From contig JAJOZX010005523.1 in the NCBI GenBank assembly GCA_023014485.1, positions 47,501-111,500 on the forward strand: DNA of 64,000 nt, written 5' to 3'. The stretch's first letter is position 1. Each line of letters starts with the position of its first letter. Positions 35,889 to 45,410 of the stretch are shown here, piece after piece. Under the pieces are notes generated by a model. The model was not told the origin of the DNA. It ran no database searches and was given only the letters and a program-made list of their open reading frames with translations. The translations under genes and the position numbers were made by a program. This stretch comes from Bathynomus jamesi. Lineage: Eukaryota > Arthropoda > Malacostraca > Isopoda > Cirolanidae.

Positions 35889-38850
35889 CAGGGCCGTTTC
35901 CTGGCATAAGCAGACTAAGCGGCCGCTTAGGGCCCCGCTGCTACTAGGGGGCCCCTAGACAGGCTCCCAGGTCATACATAGCTCAGTGGGCAAGAATAGG
36001 AATATAGCTGAAGTTATTATTAATATTATTGTTATTATTATTATCCTTATTATTATTGTCGTATTAATTAAAGTTTTTGTATGAGACAAATGTGATAAAA
36101 TGGAGACAAACGAAACGTTTTGGTCGTTGTGTGTAAATAACTATTGTGAGATCTTATTTCTAAATTATTTAACTTTATTCTTACTATATGCTTATACTTT
36201 CCTAAATGCTTAATTTTTCTAGTATTGTAAAACATTATTTCACTAATTTACTAATTATTAAGAGATTTTGTAACACTAAAACCTAGGATTATTTTCGTTA
36301 CGTTTTCAAGTTTATTAATTCTTTTCTCATCTTTTTCAGATAATGTGAATTTTGTTGGTTAAAACCTAAATGGTCTGATTATTTGAATATATTTGATTAA
36401 CATTACAATTATAACAATTATCATCATCATCATTATTATTATTATTTAGCAGATTAGTTGAGGTTAACTAGATGTGACTTCGTGCATCTTGGAAAATGAA
36501 ACGACATTATCCATCAGGAGCTGACAAACGGAAAAAGAAAATAGAGGAAGAGAAGCTTTCCAGTAGCACAGGTGAGATGTGCCACTTGTATATTCTTATG
36601 ATTACAGTTCGGGCAACTAGGTTAGGTAGACCATCAAGCTAGGCAAATGCTCAGGAATCGTGTAGAGTAAGCTAGTCTCTGTAATATTTATAATATTTCG
36701 AAATGTGAAATTTAATGGATCACATCACCTCAAATTCTGTTCACACAGATCAATTAATTATCAAACAAGATAAGAGTATTTTAGCAAAAAATTAACAGAA
36801 TATGTAATGTTATGTTCTTCTCAGGAGCACTACTGAAATATTTGGAAAAGCCATCCTCAGCAAAACCCGATGATCATCATGAGCCAACAGCAGGACCATC
36901 CTCTATGCAACCTCAAACACCAGTAGAAGTAGAGCCTGATGAACCAACAAGTGGCCCATCTTCTGTTCAGCTTCAAACACCACACACAGGCATTTCTACT
37001 GAGCAACAAGAACCAAGATCTGCTCCACCAGTTGATCCGTATGACTGGCCAGTTGTCCTATCAGATGCCTTGAAGACAGATCTGGTGTCTCGAGAACTAT
37101 TTCAAATCAGTCCAGATTTCACATTCCCTAAAAGAGAGGACGGTAGAAGTGTTCATCACCATTACATGTACAGAACATTAATTAATGGGGAAAAAATAAA
37201 GCGAAGCTGGCTGATGTACTCTAGAAGAAATGATGCTCTTTATTGCTTCTGCTGCAAGTTGTTTTCAAGGAAGTCGTACAAACTAATTACGGGTGTTCAG
37301 GTAAGGTTATTAAAGAAGAACTGTCGTGCACTCTATGTTCCATGTGGGGATCACACACGGAATCTTGTAGTGGCTGATGCAGTTAAAGCTTCCACAGATG
37401 CCATCAGCTTCTTTGGCAACGTACAAAAATTGTACAACCTTTTTGCAGCACCTACACAGAGATGGACAGTCCTAAAGAAGCACGTGAACATAACACTCAA
37501 GTCTTGGAGTGAAACCAGGTGGGAGAGCCGGCTTAAGAGCATTGAGGCTGTGCGATACCAGAGCCACAACATCAGAGAGGCCCTGTTGGAAGTCAGAAAC
37601 AATGCCACAGATGCCATAGCCAGGACTGAAGCACAAGCACTTGCAGAGGAGGTAGGGTCTTATCGCTTTCAGATTTGCACAGTAGTATGGTATGACATTC
37701 TTCATGCAGTTAACCATGTGAACAAACTTCTGCAGTCTCCTACAATGCAGTTTGATGTGGCAGTCAACCTCCTCACAAAAACAAAAGACTCTCACCAGCT
37801 ACAGAAACACAGGTTTTGTTGCAGCACAAGTCGTAGCTAGGGACATATGTGAGGAAATGAATGTGGAGGCTGTGCTGAAGGAGAAGCAGCTCAGATCCAC
37901 AAAAAAGCACTTTGCTTACGAAGCTCCTGACGAACCATTTACAGAAGCCTTAAAGAGGCTGGAAGTCAAATTTTTCAGTGTGGTGGTAGATTGTGCCATC
38001 GGGTCAATAAATGAGATATTCAAAACATTAGGTGATGTGAGGGACATATTTGGGGTTCTCCTAAACTTCACCACAATGAACAAGGAAGACTTGTCCTGCA
38101 AGTGTGAAAAGCTCTCTAAGATACTGAGCTCTGGAGCTGACTGACATTGATGGAGGAGAACTGGCCCTCGAAATTAAGAACTTGCCGACTTTACCTTCAC
38201 ACAACATGACTGCAGTGGAGCTTCTCTCCTTCATTCATCAGAAGCAACTGGAGGAACTATACCCCAATCTCTGGGTTGCACTAAGAATTGCCTGCACTCT
38301 ACCTGTGACAGTAGCGTCAGCTGAGAGGAGCTTCTCTAAGATGAAGCTAATCAAGAACTACCTCAGATCATCAATGGGGCAGGATCGCCTCAGTAGCCTT
38401 GGCATCATAAGCATCAACCAGGACGTTGGCAGGGAGATTTCATATGATGATGTTATTGATGATTTTGCCCAGAAAAAAAATCTAGGAGGCAAAAAATTTG
38501 AAGATACAAACTGTTCTGTATAACTGTTAGCTATTACACGATTGTATAGTAGAGTTAGTAATGTTTGGTAGTTGATAATTGCATTAATTTTTATACATAG
38601 TTCTGTCATTTATTCTAAATAATGTATAAGCTAATTTTCAGGAATTTCATGAAGAGTATTTTTCTGTTTGTCTTCTGAAAGTACATATTATTTGTTTTGG
38701 ACATAAATGTTTCATAATTGTTTTTTATTAACAGTCATTTTTTGTATGTGTGTGCTGAGGTGATGTAGTAAGGCGTGAGTTGGTGGATGGAGGGGTGGGG
38801 CCTCAAATGGGTATACTGCTTAGGGCCCCTAATGGCTAGAAACGGCCCTG
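35889..38850 (+). mobile_element. hAT-2, nested in hAT-1, with 8-bp TSD
   Basis: Inverted ends CAGGGCCGTTTC and GAAACGGCCCTG are flanked by an exact 8-bp duplication TAGCAATG (35881-35888 and 38851-38858). Subterminal GCTTAGGGCCCC words occur near both ends. The 2,962-bp element contains a two-exon ZMYM1-like transposase gene. Confidence 0.95.
36496..38523 (+). pseudogene. hAT-2 transposase (ZMYM1/TTF-finger type), two exons
   Basis: Exon 1 (36496-36571) reads MKRHYPSGADKRKKKIEEEK and ends at a GTGAG donor; exon 2 starts at 36825 after TTCTTCTCAG and continues in frame (GALLKYLEKPSS). Next come Pro/Ser-rich repeats, then a TTF-type finger (PVVLSDALKTDLVSREL, DALYCFCCKLFSRKS), part of the catalytic domain (WSETRWESRLKSIEAVRYQS), the insertion domain, and the C-terminal block (TLPVTVASAERSFSKMKLIK). 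Much of the middle domain is missing after codon 160 or so, near 37300. Frame breaks lie near 37815 and 38140. It once performed cut-and-paste transposition; now defective. Confidence 0.85.
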
Positions 38851-39220
38851 TAGCAATGCGTGTATAACTATACCTAGTTACTATTAAATATTAATACAAT
38901 TAATACACTTACTTTCAAACATTTCCAAAATCGGATTAATTAATATACTGTATATGGTTAGGCTACTACCGTATAGCCATATAATGTTTTACTGTTTCAG
39001 AAAACATGTTAATGTAGCTACGGTAGCAGTCTTATTACCTATTCTATACCACATTATAATTATTACATTTTAATAATGGACCCGACCCAGACCCGGGTCA
39101 TATACTGAAAGACCCGACAGGACCTGAAAGTGAACTTTCGGTCCGACCCGGACCCGGACCAGGACCCGAAAGTAAATTAGAAAAATGACCCGACCCGAAA
39201 GTGATAGACCCGCACAGCCC

Positions 39221-39223
<3 letters not shown>

Positions 39224-39266
<43 letters not shown>
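39224..39266. repeat. (TA)n at hAT-1 right end
   Basis: TA tract following the inverted end of hAT-1. Confidence 0.9.
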
Positions 39267-39272
<6 letters not shown>

Positions 39273-39361
39273 TACACCTCATTTCGCGAAGGTCAAGCTT
39301 GTCGTCCCTCTTCTCGAGTTGGCTTGGAGAAGTAGAGAGTTGGTTTCTTGTACTCTCCACC

Positions 39362-39770
39362 TCACATAGCCAGGTACGCCCGGCTCATCGGGATTGTTCT
39401 GAGCCAGGCGTCTAATCTTCTTTTGAAGATGTCTACCGCAACACCATTCGTGTTCCTTAGTTCTTTGGGCAGCTGATTAAACAGTCTTGGTCCTCTCACA
39501 ACAAAACTATTTTCCTTCAGGGCTAAGGATGTTCCCTGTCCAGCCTTTAATTTGAGAACACGACACAGTCTTCCTTTTCTACTTTCCACTGTTGTTTGGG
39601 GGGTTATAGCGTTCAGAGTAAGATTGGGGGCTAGTTTCTCTATTTTCCAAGTGTAAATAATGGTGTCTCTCTCTTCTCCTTTCCAGTGAATATAAGTTTA
39701 ACAAGCGGTAGCTCGCTATCGCCCTCCGGATTTTTTTTTTCACTACTTCATTTTTTTTTTTTTTTATTGG
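39362..39770 (-). pseudogene. LINE RT C-terminal fragment
   Basis: Minus-strand frame ending at 39362 contains SFVVRGPRLFNQLPKELRNT and FKRRLDAWLRTIP, the typical C-terminus after the RT thumb in CR1/L2-like LINEs. A shifted frame upstream adds KREERDTIIYTWKIEKLAPN. 5'-truncated. At 39286-39312 the short word GCGAAGGTCAAGCTTGTCG, shared with other repeats here, precedes it. Confidence 0.65.
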
Positions 39771-40153
39771 TTGTAGATTTAAAAATATATTATATGAAGC
39801 CCTCATAGGAAGAAGTGGCTAAGCTACAAAATTAAAAAAAACGTCGTTACCCCCACACACAAAAGTAAAAAAGCCATTACCCCCACCCCCTCCCCCCATT
39901 ATACTGCTACCCGCCCGGAGGGCGGGTAGCAGTATATACAGTATATCACAGTATAAATGTGAAGCTCAAGATTTTCATGGCTGCGTTCTTTTCTGTAGTT
40001 TTATCGCGGTGCTGGAGCCTTCGGACCCAGTAACCGGTGACCTAGGACCGGGAAACTTGACAGAGCACATCGTCAGCTCAAGGGCTATGAGTTGGTGGCG
40101 GTTGCAGAATTTTCTGATGTGCCGTTTAGGCTGTGCACGGTTCCGAAAAAAGG

Positions 40154-40199
<46 letters not shown>

Positions 40200-40214
40200 C
40201 ACACACATATTTTA
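39771..40214. mobile_element. Helitron-like relic with 17-bp hairpin; (CA)n
   Basis: A perfect hairpin occupies 39900-39936 (TATACTGCTACCCGCCC, loop GGA). The words GTGAAGCTCAAGATTTTCAT and CTGCGTTCTTTTCTGTAGTT at 39959-40001 recur at 54465-54503, 54641-54687 and 59475-59520. (CA)n lies at 40157-40206. The termini were not identified. Confidence 0.4.
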
Positions 40215-40386
40215 GCTCAATAGTATATTAGATTCTTTACACCCATTGATCTGGGCTGTGAAGCTTCTCTGAATTCCTTCTAGCTGACTAACGTCTTCTT
40301 TTGTTATATGGGAATGTTAGGACCGAACAGTATTCCAACTTGAGTATGATCAGTGTTTTCAACAGAGGAATCATTATATTCCTATC
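40215..40386 (-). pseudogene. LINE RT 3' part, left of Gypsy insertion
   Basis: Minus strand: RDRNIMIPLLKTLIILKLEY continues, without gap in reading frame, from the LINE at 45411-47460 once the Gypsy element and one CCTT copy are taken out. This is the RT thumb. Confidence 0.85.
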
Positions 40387-40390
40387 CCTT

Positions 40391-40854
40391 TGTAGTGAAT
40401 ACTCTTATTTTAGTTTCAAGTTAAATGTTAATTTTACCGTCTTGAATTTCGGAATAGTATAAATTCATTTTAAATTAGTTACCCCATTATAATTCAATTG
40501 TGAACCACATTAATACTAATTTTATGTATACTATATTATTTTATTGTATGTAAACATAATTAATTATATATCACAATTGTCAGTTAATTATTTATATTCA
40601 AATATTTATTTTAATCTAATACCATGTCCATTTTACAAATAAATAATAGAAAACCAAAGGTTATATTTTCCACCTTTGGTACTGTCGTAGTTTCGCCTAA
40701 CGGACTCAATACGGCTAGTGAGATAATCACTGGTTGGCACTTAACTAGCGGCAGTGCTTATGGCTACATCATCCAGGTTAACCTATACCGGATAGATGCG
40801 CTACGGTCCCAAGCCGTAGCTTGCCTAGGCCGACGACGACGACGTAAACCAACA
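40391..40854 (+). repeat. Gypsy 5' LTR
   Basis: 464 bp, TGTAGTGAATAC...AAACCAACA. One extra A (ACAAATAAAT) near 40637 against the 3' LTR. Confidence 0.95.
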
Positions 40855-40856
40855 AT

Positions 40857-40867
40857 TGGTGACCCCG
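40857..40867 (+). promoter_or_regulatory. Primer-binding site, tRNA-Trp type
   Basis: TGGTGACCCCG two bases after the LTR is complementary to the 3' end of tRNA-Trp with CCA; pairing stops after 11 bases. Confidence 0.7.
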
Positions 40868-40879
40868 GAGCTGGATTAC

Positions 40880-41045
40880 CCCTTCCACCCGAACGACTAG
40901 GACTAGACTGTAATGTCGTTCGTGCCCACCACCCCCTTCACCCGAGCGACTAGGACCAGACTGTAACGTCGTTCGTGCCCACCACCCCCTTCACCCGAGC
41001 GACTAGGACCAGACTGTAATGTCGCTCGTGCCCTCTGCCCCTCAC
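40880..41045 (+). repeat. 53-bp tandem repeat in Gypsy leader
   Basis: Three units containing CACCCGAGCGACTAGGACCA and CTGTAATGTCG lie between the primer-binding site and gag. Confidence 0.85.
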
Positions 41046-41141
41046 CCCAGCCCGTGCGCTCTGTGCCTGCGCTCGTCTCAACCTCCACTCCTTCGTTGGG
41101 AACTTGTCGTCTTGCTTGTACGTCAGCAAGCCTAGGAGAAG

Positions 41142-41902
41142 ATGCCTGACGACGCTGGTGCCATCTCCCACTTGAGCGTAAAGCTCCCCGTCTTCTGGCC
41201 GGGTGATCCATTTATTTGGTTCCACCAAGGGAATCACAATTCAACTTGGGAAGGATCACCGCTAGCAGGACGAAATACGATCATGTTTTGTCCTCTCTAC
41301 CAGCGAGCATCATCTCTGCAGTCCGTGACGTCATGTGTGTACTTCCACGAGTGAGGACCCATACAACGATCTGAAGTCTGCCATCCTGTGCCGCACCACT
41401 GTCTCCGAGCGTGAGAAACTACATCAGTTAATCTCAAAAGAAGAACTTGGAGACCGTAAGCCCACTCAAATGCTGAGGGCTATGCAGTGCTCTAGGCGAA
41501 CGCGCACAAACCTTCGATAAGGACATCTTTAGACAGTTGTTCTTGCAGAAACTTCCTCCATCAGCTCAGCGTGTCTTGGCCACTATGGATCCTGCTACTC
41601 CAGTTGATAAACTAGCAGAAACTGCCGACAAAGTAGTGGAGATTGACACAGCTCCGGTCAACAACGTGAACACACAATCGGAACTGGAGTTGAAAGTGAA
41701 AGAGTTAAGTCAACAACTCAACCACGTTTGTTCTCTGCTACAAAATCAACGGCAAAGAAGCCATTCTCGGTCAAGATTTACGAAGAGGCATCGTTCGAGT
41801 TCCGGGAAGATCTGCTTCTACCACTCCAAATTCGGAAAGATGGCTAGGAAGTGCATCTCCCCTTGCAATTTTTCGTCGGAAAACCCCAGCAGCGAGTCCT
41901 AA
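41142..41902 (+). pseudogene. Gypsy gag
   Basis: ATG at 41142 starts MPDDAGAISHLSVKLP. Capsid-like segments follow in three frames (SAILCRTTVSEREKLHQLIS; LQKLPPSAQRVLATMDPATP) with breaks near 41230, 41340 and 41510. The end has a basic RS-rich region and a CFYHSKFGKMARKCISPC box (C-x2-H-x9-C-x3-C), an unusual zinc knuckle typical of this clade. Gag would form the particle and package element RNA. Confidence 0.85.
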
Positions 41903-44900
41903 TGGCGTCTAGTACTCGCACTGCCAACCTGTTATTCATAAAGGACAGGAACTCTGGTGTCAATTTCTTGGTCGATACCGGAGCGTCAGTCAGTGTATTC
42001 CCTCAAAAATCTGGTCATAAGCACTCGGAATCTCCGCCTCTATACGCTGCTAACGGTTCACGCATACCCACGTACGGTACTCAGTCGCGTGAACTAAACT
42101 TGGGCCTTCACCGATCCTTCAAGTGGATTTTCATCTGTGCTCAAGTGCGGCATCCCATAATCGGCGCTGACTTCCTCCAGCATTTCAAACTCCTGGTGGA
42201 TCTTGACAAGCGACGCTTATGCGACCAGGCCACACTGCTTTCTGTTCTTGCCAAACAGGTTGCCCTTCCGGACGCCTCGAACTCTGCACTTTCCCTCGTT
42301 CCCCTAATTCCATGTACCAGTGCCTTTTCCAGCGATATCCAGGAATTCTTCAACCGATGCAGATGGGTGATACCATTAAGCACACCATTACCCATCACAT
42401 TACAACAAAAGGTCCCCCTGTGTTTGCAAAACCCAGACGTCTTGCCCCGGACAAACTGAAAGCTGCCAAATCGGAATTCCAGCTTATGCTGGATCTTGGG
42501 ATAATAAGACCTTCCAAAAGCAGTTGGTCCTCTCCCCTACACCTGGTCCAGAAGAAGTCAGGAGACTGGAGACCATGTGGGGATTACCGGTTTTTGAATT
42601 CGACAACCATCCCGGACCGATATCCGGTACCAAATGTCCAAGACTTTACTTCCTTCTCCACGGCAAATCTATCTTCAGTAAAATAGATCTCGTTAAGGCT
42701 TTCCACCACATTCCCGTAGAGCCTTCGGATATTCCCAAGACTGCAGTTTGTACACCATTTGGGTTATTCGAATTTTGAAGATGCCGTTCGGGCTACGGAA
42801 TGCTGCGCAAACCTTTCAGAGGTTTATAGATGAGGTCACCAGAGGCTTAGACTTTGTTTATGCCTACATCGATGATTTGCTTGTGGCCAGCTCAACGGAA
42901 GAGGAACATAAGGAACATCTTTCACTCCTCTTTCAACGCTTAGAACAATACGGTGTTACTATTAATGCATCTAAGTGTGTGTTTGCACAGCCAACCTTGG
43001 AATTTCTTGGTCACACGATTTCGCAGCACGGAATTACCCCCCTTCAGGACAAGTGTGAAGTGATATAAAAAATTACCCAATGCCAAATAATCAGCGTGAG
43101 TTACGTCGGTTTCTAGGTTTGGTAAATTATTACCACAAGTTCATTAAAAACTGTGCTAGTGTTCTTGCTCCTCTACACGCTATGATCACACACAAACGCA
43201 AGGTAACGAAATTGTTATGGTGTAGCGATAGTTTACAGGCGTTCGACAATGCCAAAAATGCTATCAATAGTGCATTGTCTTTGTCATTTCCTATCAGTGA
43301 TGCCCCCCTAACTCTGACGGTCGATGCCTCAGATGTTGCGATCGGTGGTGTTGGAACAAACCATTAACGGTCAACAAGCACCCATCGCGTTTTACTCGAA
43401 AAAGCTGCAGCCAGCCCAAACGCGTTATAGTGCTTTCGGACGTGAACTTCTTGCTATTTACTTAAACGTGAAGCATTTTCAACATTTCCTTGAAGGCCGA
43501 GATTTTTGTGTTTTTACCGACCACAAACCTTTGATCACTGTCTTCAATAAAAACAGCTGTAACCACTCTCCAGAGTCATCAGGCAACTCGATTATATCTC
43601 GCAATTTACCACAGATATCCGCCACATCAAAGGTGTCTTGAACACTCCAGCGGATGCACTTTCAAGAATAGAGATTACTTCTGTTACCCTCAGCTCTACA
43701 CTGTGGAATGCTATGCACAGGATCAAGATAAGGATACGGAACTACAAGAACTGCTCAGAGAAGACTCCACTCACTCACTTTCCCTCAAGAAAATGAGTAT
43801 GCCAGGATTGTCTGTGCCCCTCTATTGCGACGTATCAACAGCTGCTATTCGCCCTTATGTCCCTCCATGTCACAGAAAAGCAGTCTTCATGGATCTTCAT
43901 AAGCCCTCCCATCCTGGTATCCGTGCTTCGCAACACCTGGTTACCTCTCGCTTTGTTGGCCCTCGATGCGGAAGGATGTCAAACATTGGACCAAAACGTG
44001 CCTTGCCTGCCAGCGTGCCAAAGTCCAAAGGCACACCAGGTCCCCTTTGACGCATTTCCGCCCCCATCCCAGCGATTTGAGGTAATTCATGTAGACATTG
44101 TTGGCCCTCTTCCAGTGATTCAAGGCCAACGTTATCTGCTCACCTGTCTCGACCGCTTTTCCAGATGGCCTGAAGCCATCCCACTTCCTGATATCCAAGC
44201 GGACACTGTTGCAAGAGCCTTTCTTCATGGATGGGTATCAAGATTTGGATTGCCGACAAAAGTCATCACTGACCAAGGTCGCCAATTTGAGTCTTCGCTT
44301 TGGAAGAAGTTTACCAGCTTGTTGGGTACAGTACATGCGCATACCTGTGCGTATCATCCGCAAGCTAACGGCCTCGTCGAACGCTTCCATCGCCAGCTGA
44401 AGTCATCCCTTATGTGTCACGAAGACTCCCATTGGATGGATAAGCTTCCACTCGTTTTGCTTGGTATTCGCTCTGCATTTAAGAGTGATCTGAAGACTAC
44501 AGCGGCTGAACTAGTCTATGGAACAACACTGCGGCTACCAGGTGGCTACTTCACTGCAGGGGATAAGTCATGTGATCCTACGGAATTCGCTCAAACACTT
44601 TCCTCTCACATGCAGTCCCTTCAGCCTGTTCCCCCTCGATTGACTAGCCAACAGAACATCTTTGTTTCCCCAGCCCTCCAGTCTTGCACCCACGTTTTCG
44701 TTCGTGTACCTGTCCCAAAACGGCCCTCCAATGTCCATATGACGGACCCTATGAAGTTCTCCGACGTACGCGCAAATCATTTCTCATCCAGCGCGGTTCC
44801 AAGGTCGACAAGGTTTCTATCGATCGTCTTAAGCCTGCGTTTTTGGAATCAACCTTAAGTGAGGTACATGTAGCTACCAAAAAGGTCCAGAGGAAATCTG

Positions 44901-44920
44901 TGTCGTTCGGAACTCTTTGA
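41851..44920 (+). pseudogene. Gypsy pol: protease, RT, RNase H, integrase
   Basis: Domains in order: aspartic protease (VDTGAS, 41971-41988); RT with [32 protein letters not shown] and catalytic YIDD (42864-42875); RNase H with TVDASD and FTDHKPL; integrase with the zinc-binding H..H/C..C region (about 43860-44040), first Asp in IHVDIVGPLP, second in VITDQGRQF and Glu in ANGLVERFHRQLKSSL; C-terminal GPY motif (CPYDGPYEVLRR). The stop at 44920 is 23 bases before the 3' LTR. At least seven frame changes (about 42340, 42690, 42775, 43070, 43360, 43580, 44040, 44680). Copies element RNA and integrates the product. Confidence 0.9.
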
Positions 44921-44930
44921 ACTTCCTCTC

Positions 44931-44943
44931 TGGTGGGGGAGTG
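44931..44943 (+). promoter_or_regulatory. Polypurine tract
   Basis: TGGTGGGGGAGTG directly before the 3' LTR; expected plus-strand primer site. Confidence 0.65.
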
Positions 44944-45406
44944 TGTAGTGAATACTCTTATTTTAGTTTCAAGTTAAATGTTAATTTTACCGTCTTGAAT
45001 TTCGGAATAGTATAAATTCATTTTAAATTAGTTACCCCATTATAATTCAATTGTGAACCACATTAATACTAATTTTATGTATACTATATTATTTTATTGT
45101 ATGTAAACATAATTAATTATATATCACAATTGTCAGTTAATTATTTATATTCAAATATTTATTTTAATCTAATACCATGTCCATTTTACAATAAATAATA
45201 GAAAACCAAAGGTTATATTTTCCACCTTTGGTACTGTCGTAGTTTCGCCTAACGGACTCAATACGGCTAGTGAGATAATCACTGGTTGGCACTTAACTAG
45301 CGGCAGTGCTTATGGCTACATCATCCAGGTTAACCTATACCGGATAGATGCGCTACGGTCCCAAGCCGTAGCTTGCCTAGGCCGACGACGACGACGTAAA
45401 CCAACA
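44944..45406 (+). repeat. Gypsy 3' LTR
   Basis: 463 bp, identical to the 5' LTR except for one missing A. Confidence 0.95.
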
Positions 45407-45410
45407 CCTT

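Larger units (their letters stand above)
30686..39223 (+). mobile_element. hAT-1: hAT element with nested insertions
   Basis: Ends CAGGGCTG (30686) and the inverse CAGGGGCTG (39223) lie in TA microsatellites, so the 8-bp duplication (GTATATAT / ATATATAT) is only suggestive. Both ends have subterminal clusters of GACCCG and ACCCGAAAGTGA words, about 150 bp each, in the same orientation at both ends. Own parts are 30686 to about 31800, about 35480-35880 and 38859-39223. The rest is a CR1-like LINE and hAT-2. Confidence 0.75.
40391..45406 (+). mobile_element. Ty3/Gypsy LTR retrotransposon, CsRn1-like
   Basis: LTRs at 40391-40854 and 44944-45406, TG...CA bounded, 4-bp target duplication CCTT (40387-40390, 45407-45410). 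The primer-binding site matches the 3' end of tRNA-Trp over 11 bases, a trait known for the CsRn1 clade, and gag has a Cys-His-Cys-Cys box like that clade. Order is gag, protease, RT, RNase H, integrase with a GPY motif. There is no envelope frame. The LTRs differ by one A only, indicating recent insertion, yet gag and pol are broken in several places. Confidence 0.93.

Noticed and set aside
36812..37840. Host ZMYM1-like gene
   Set aside because: It lies between hAT inverted ends with an 8-bp duplication, so it is the element's own transposase.
40391..45406. Endogenous retrovirus with envelope
   Set aside because: The integrase C-terminus ends 23 bases before the 3' LTR; no room for an envelope frame exists.
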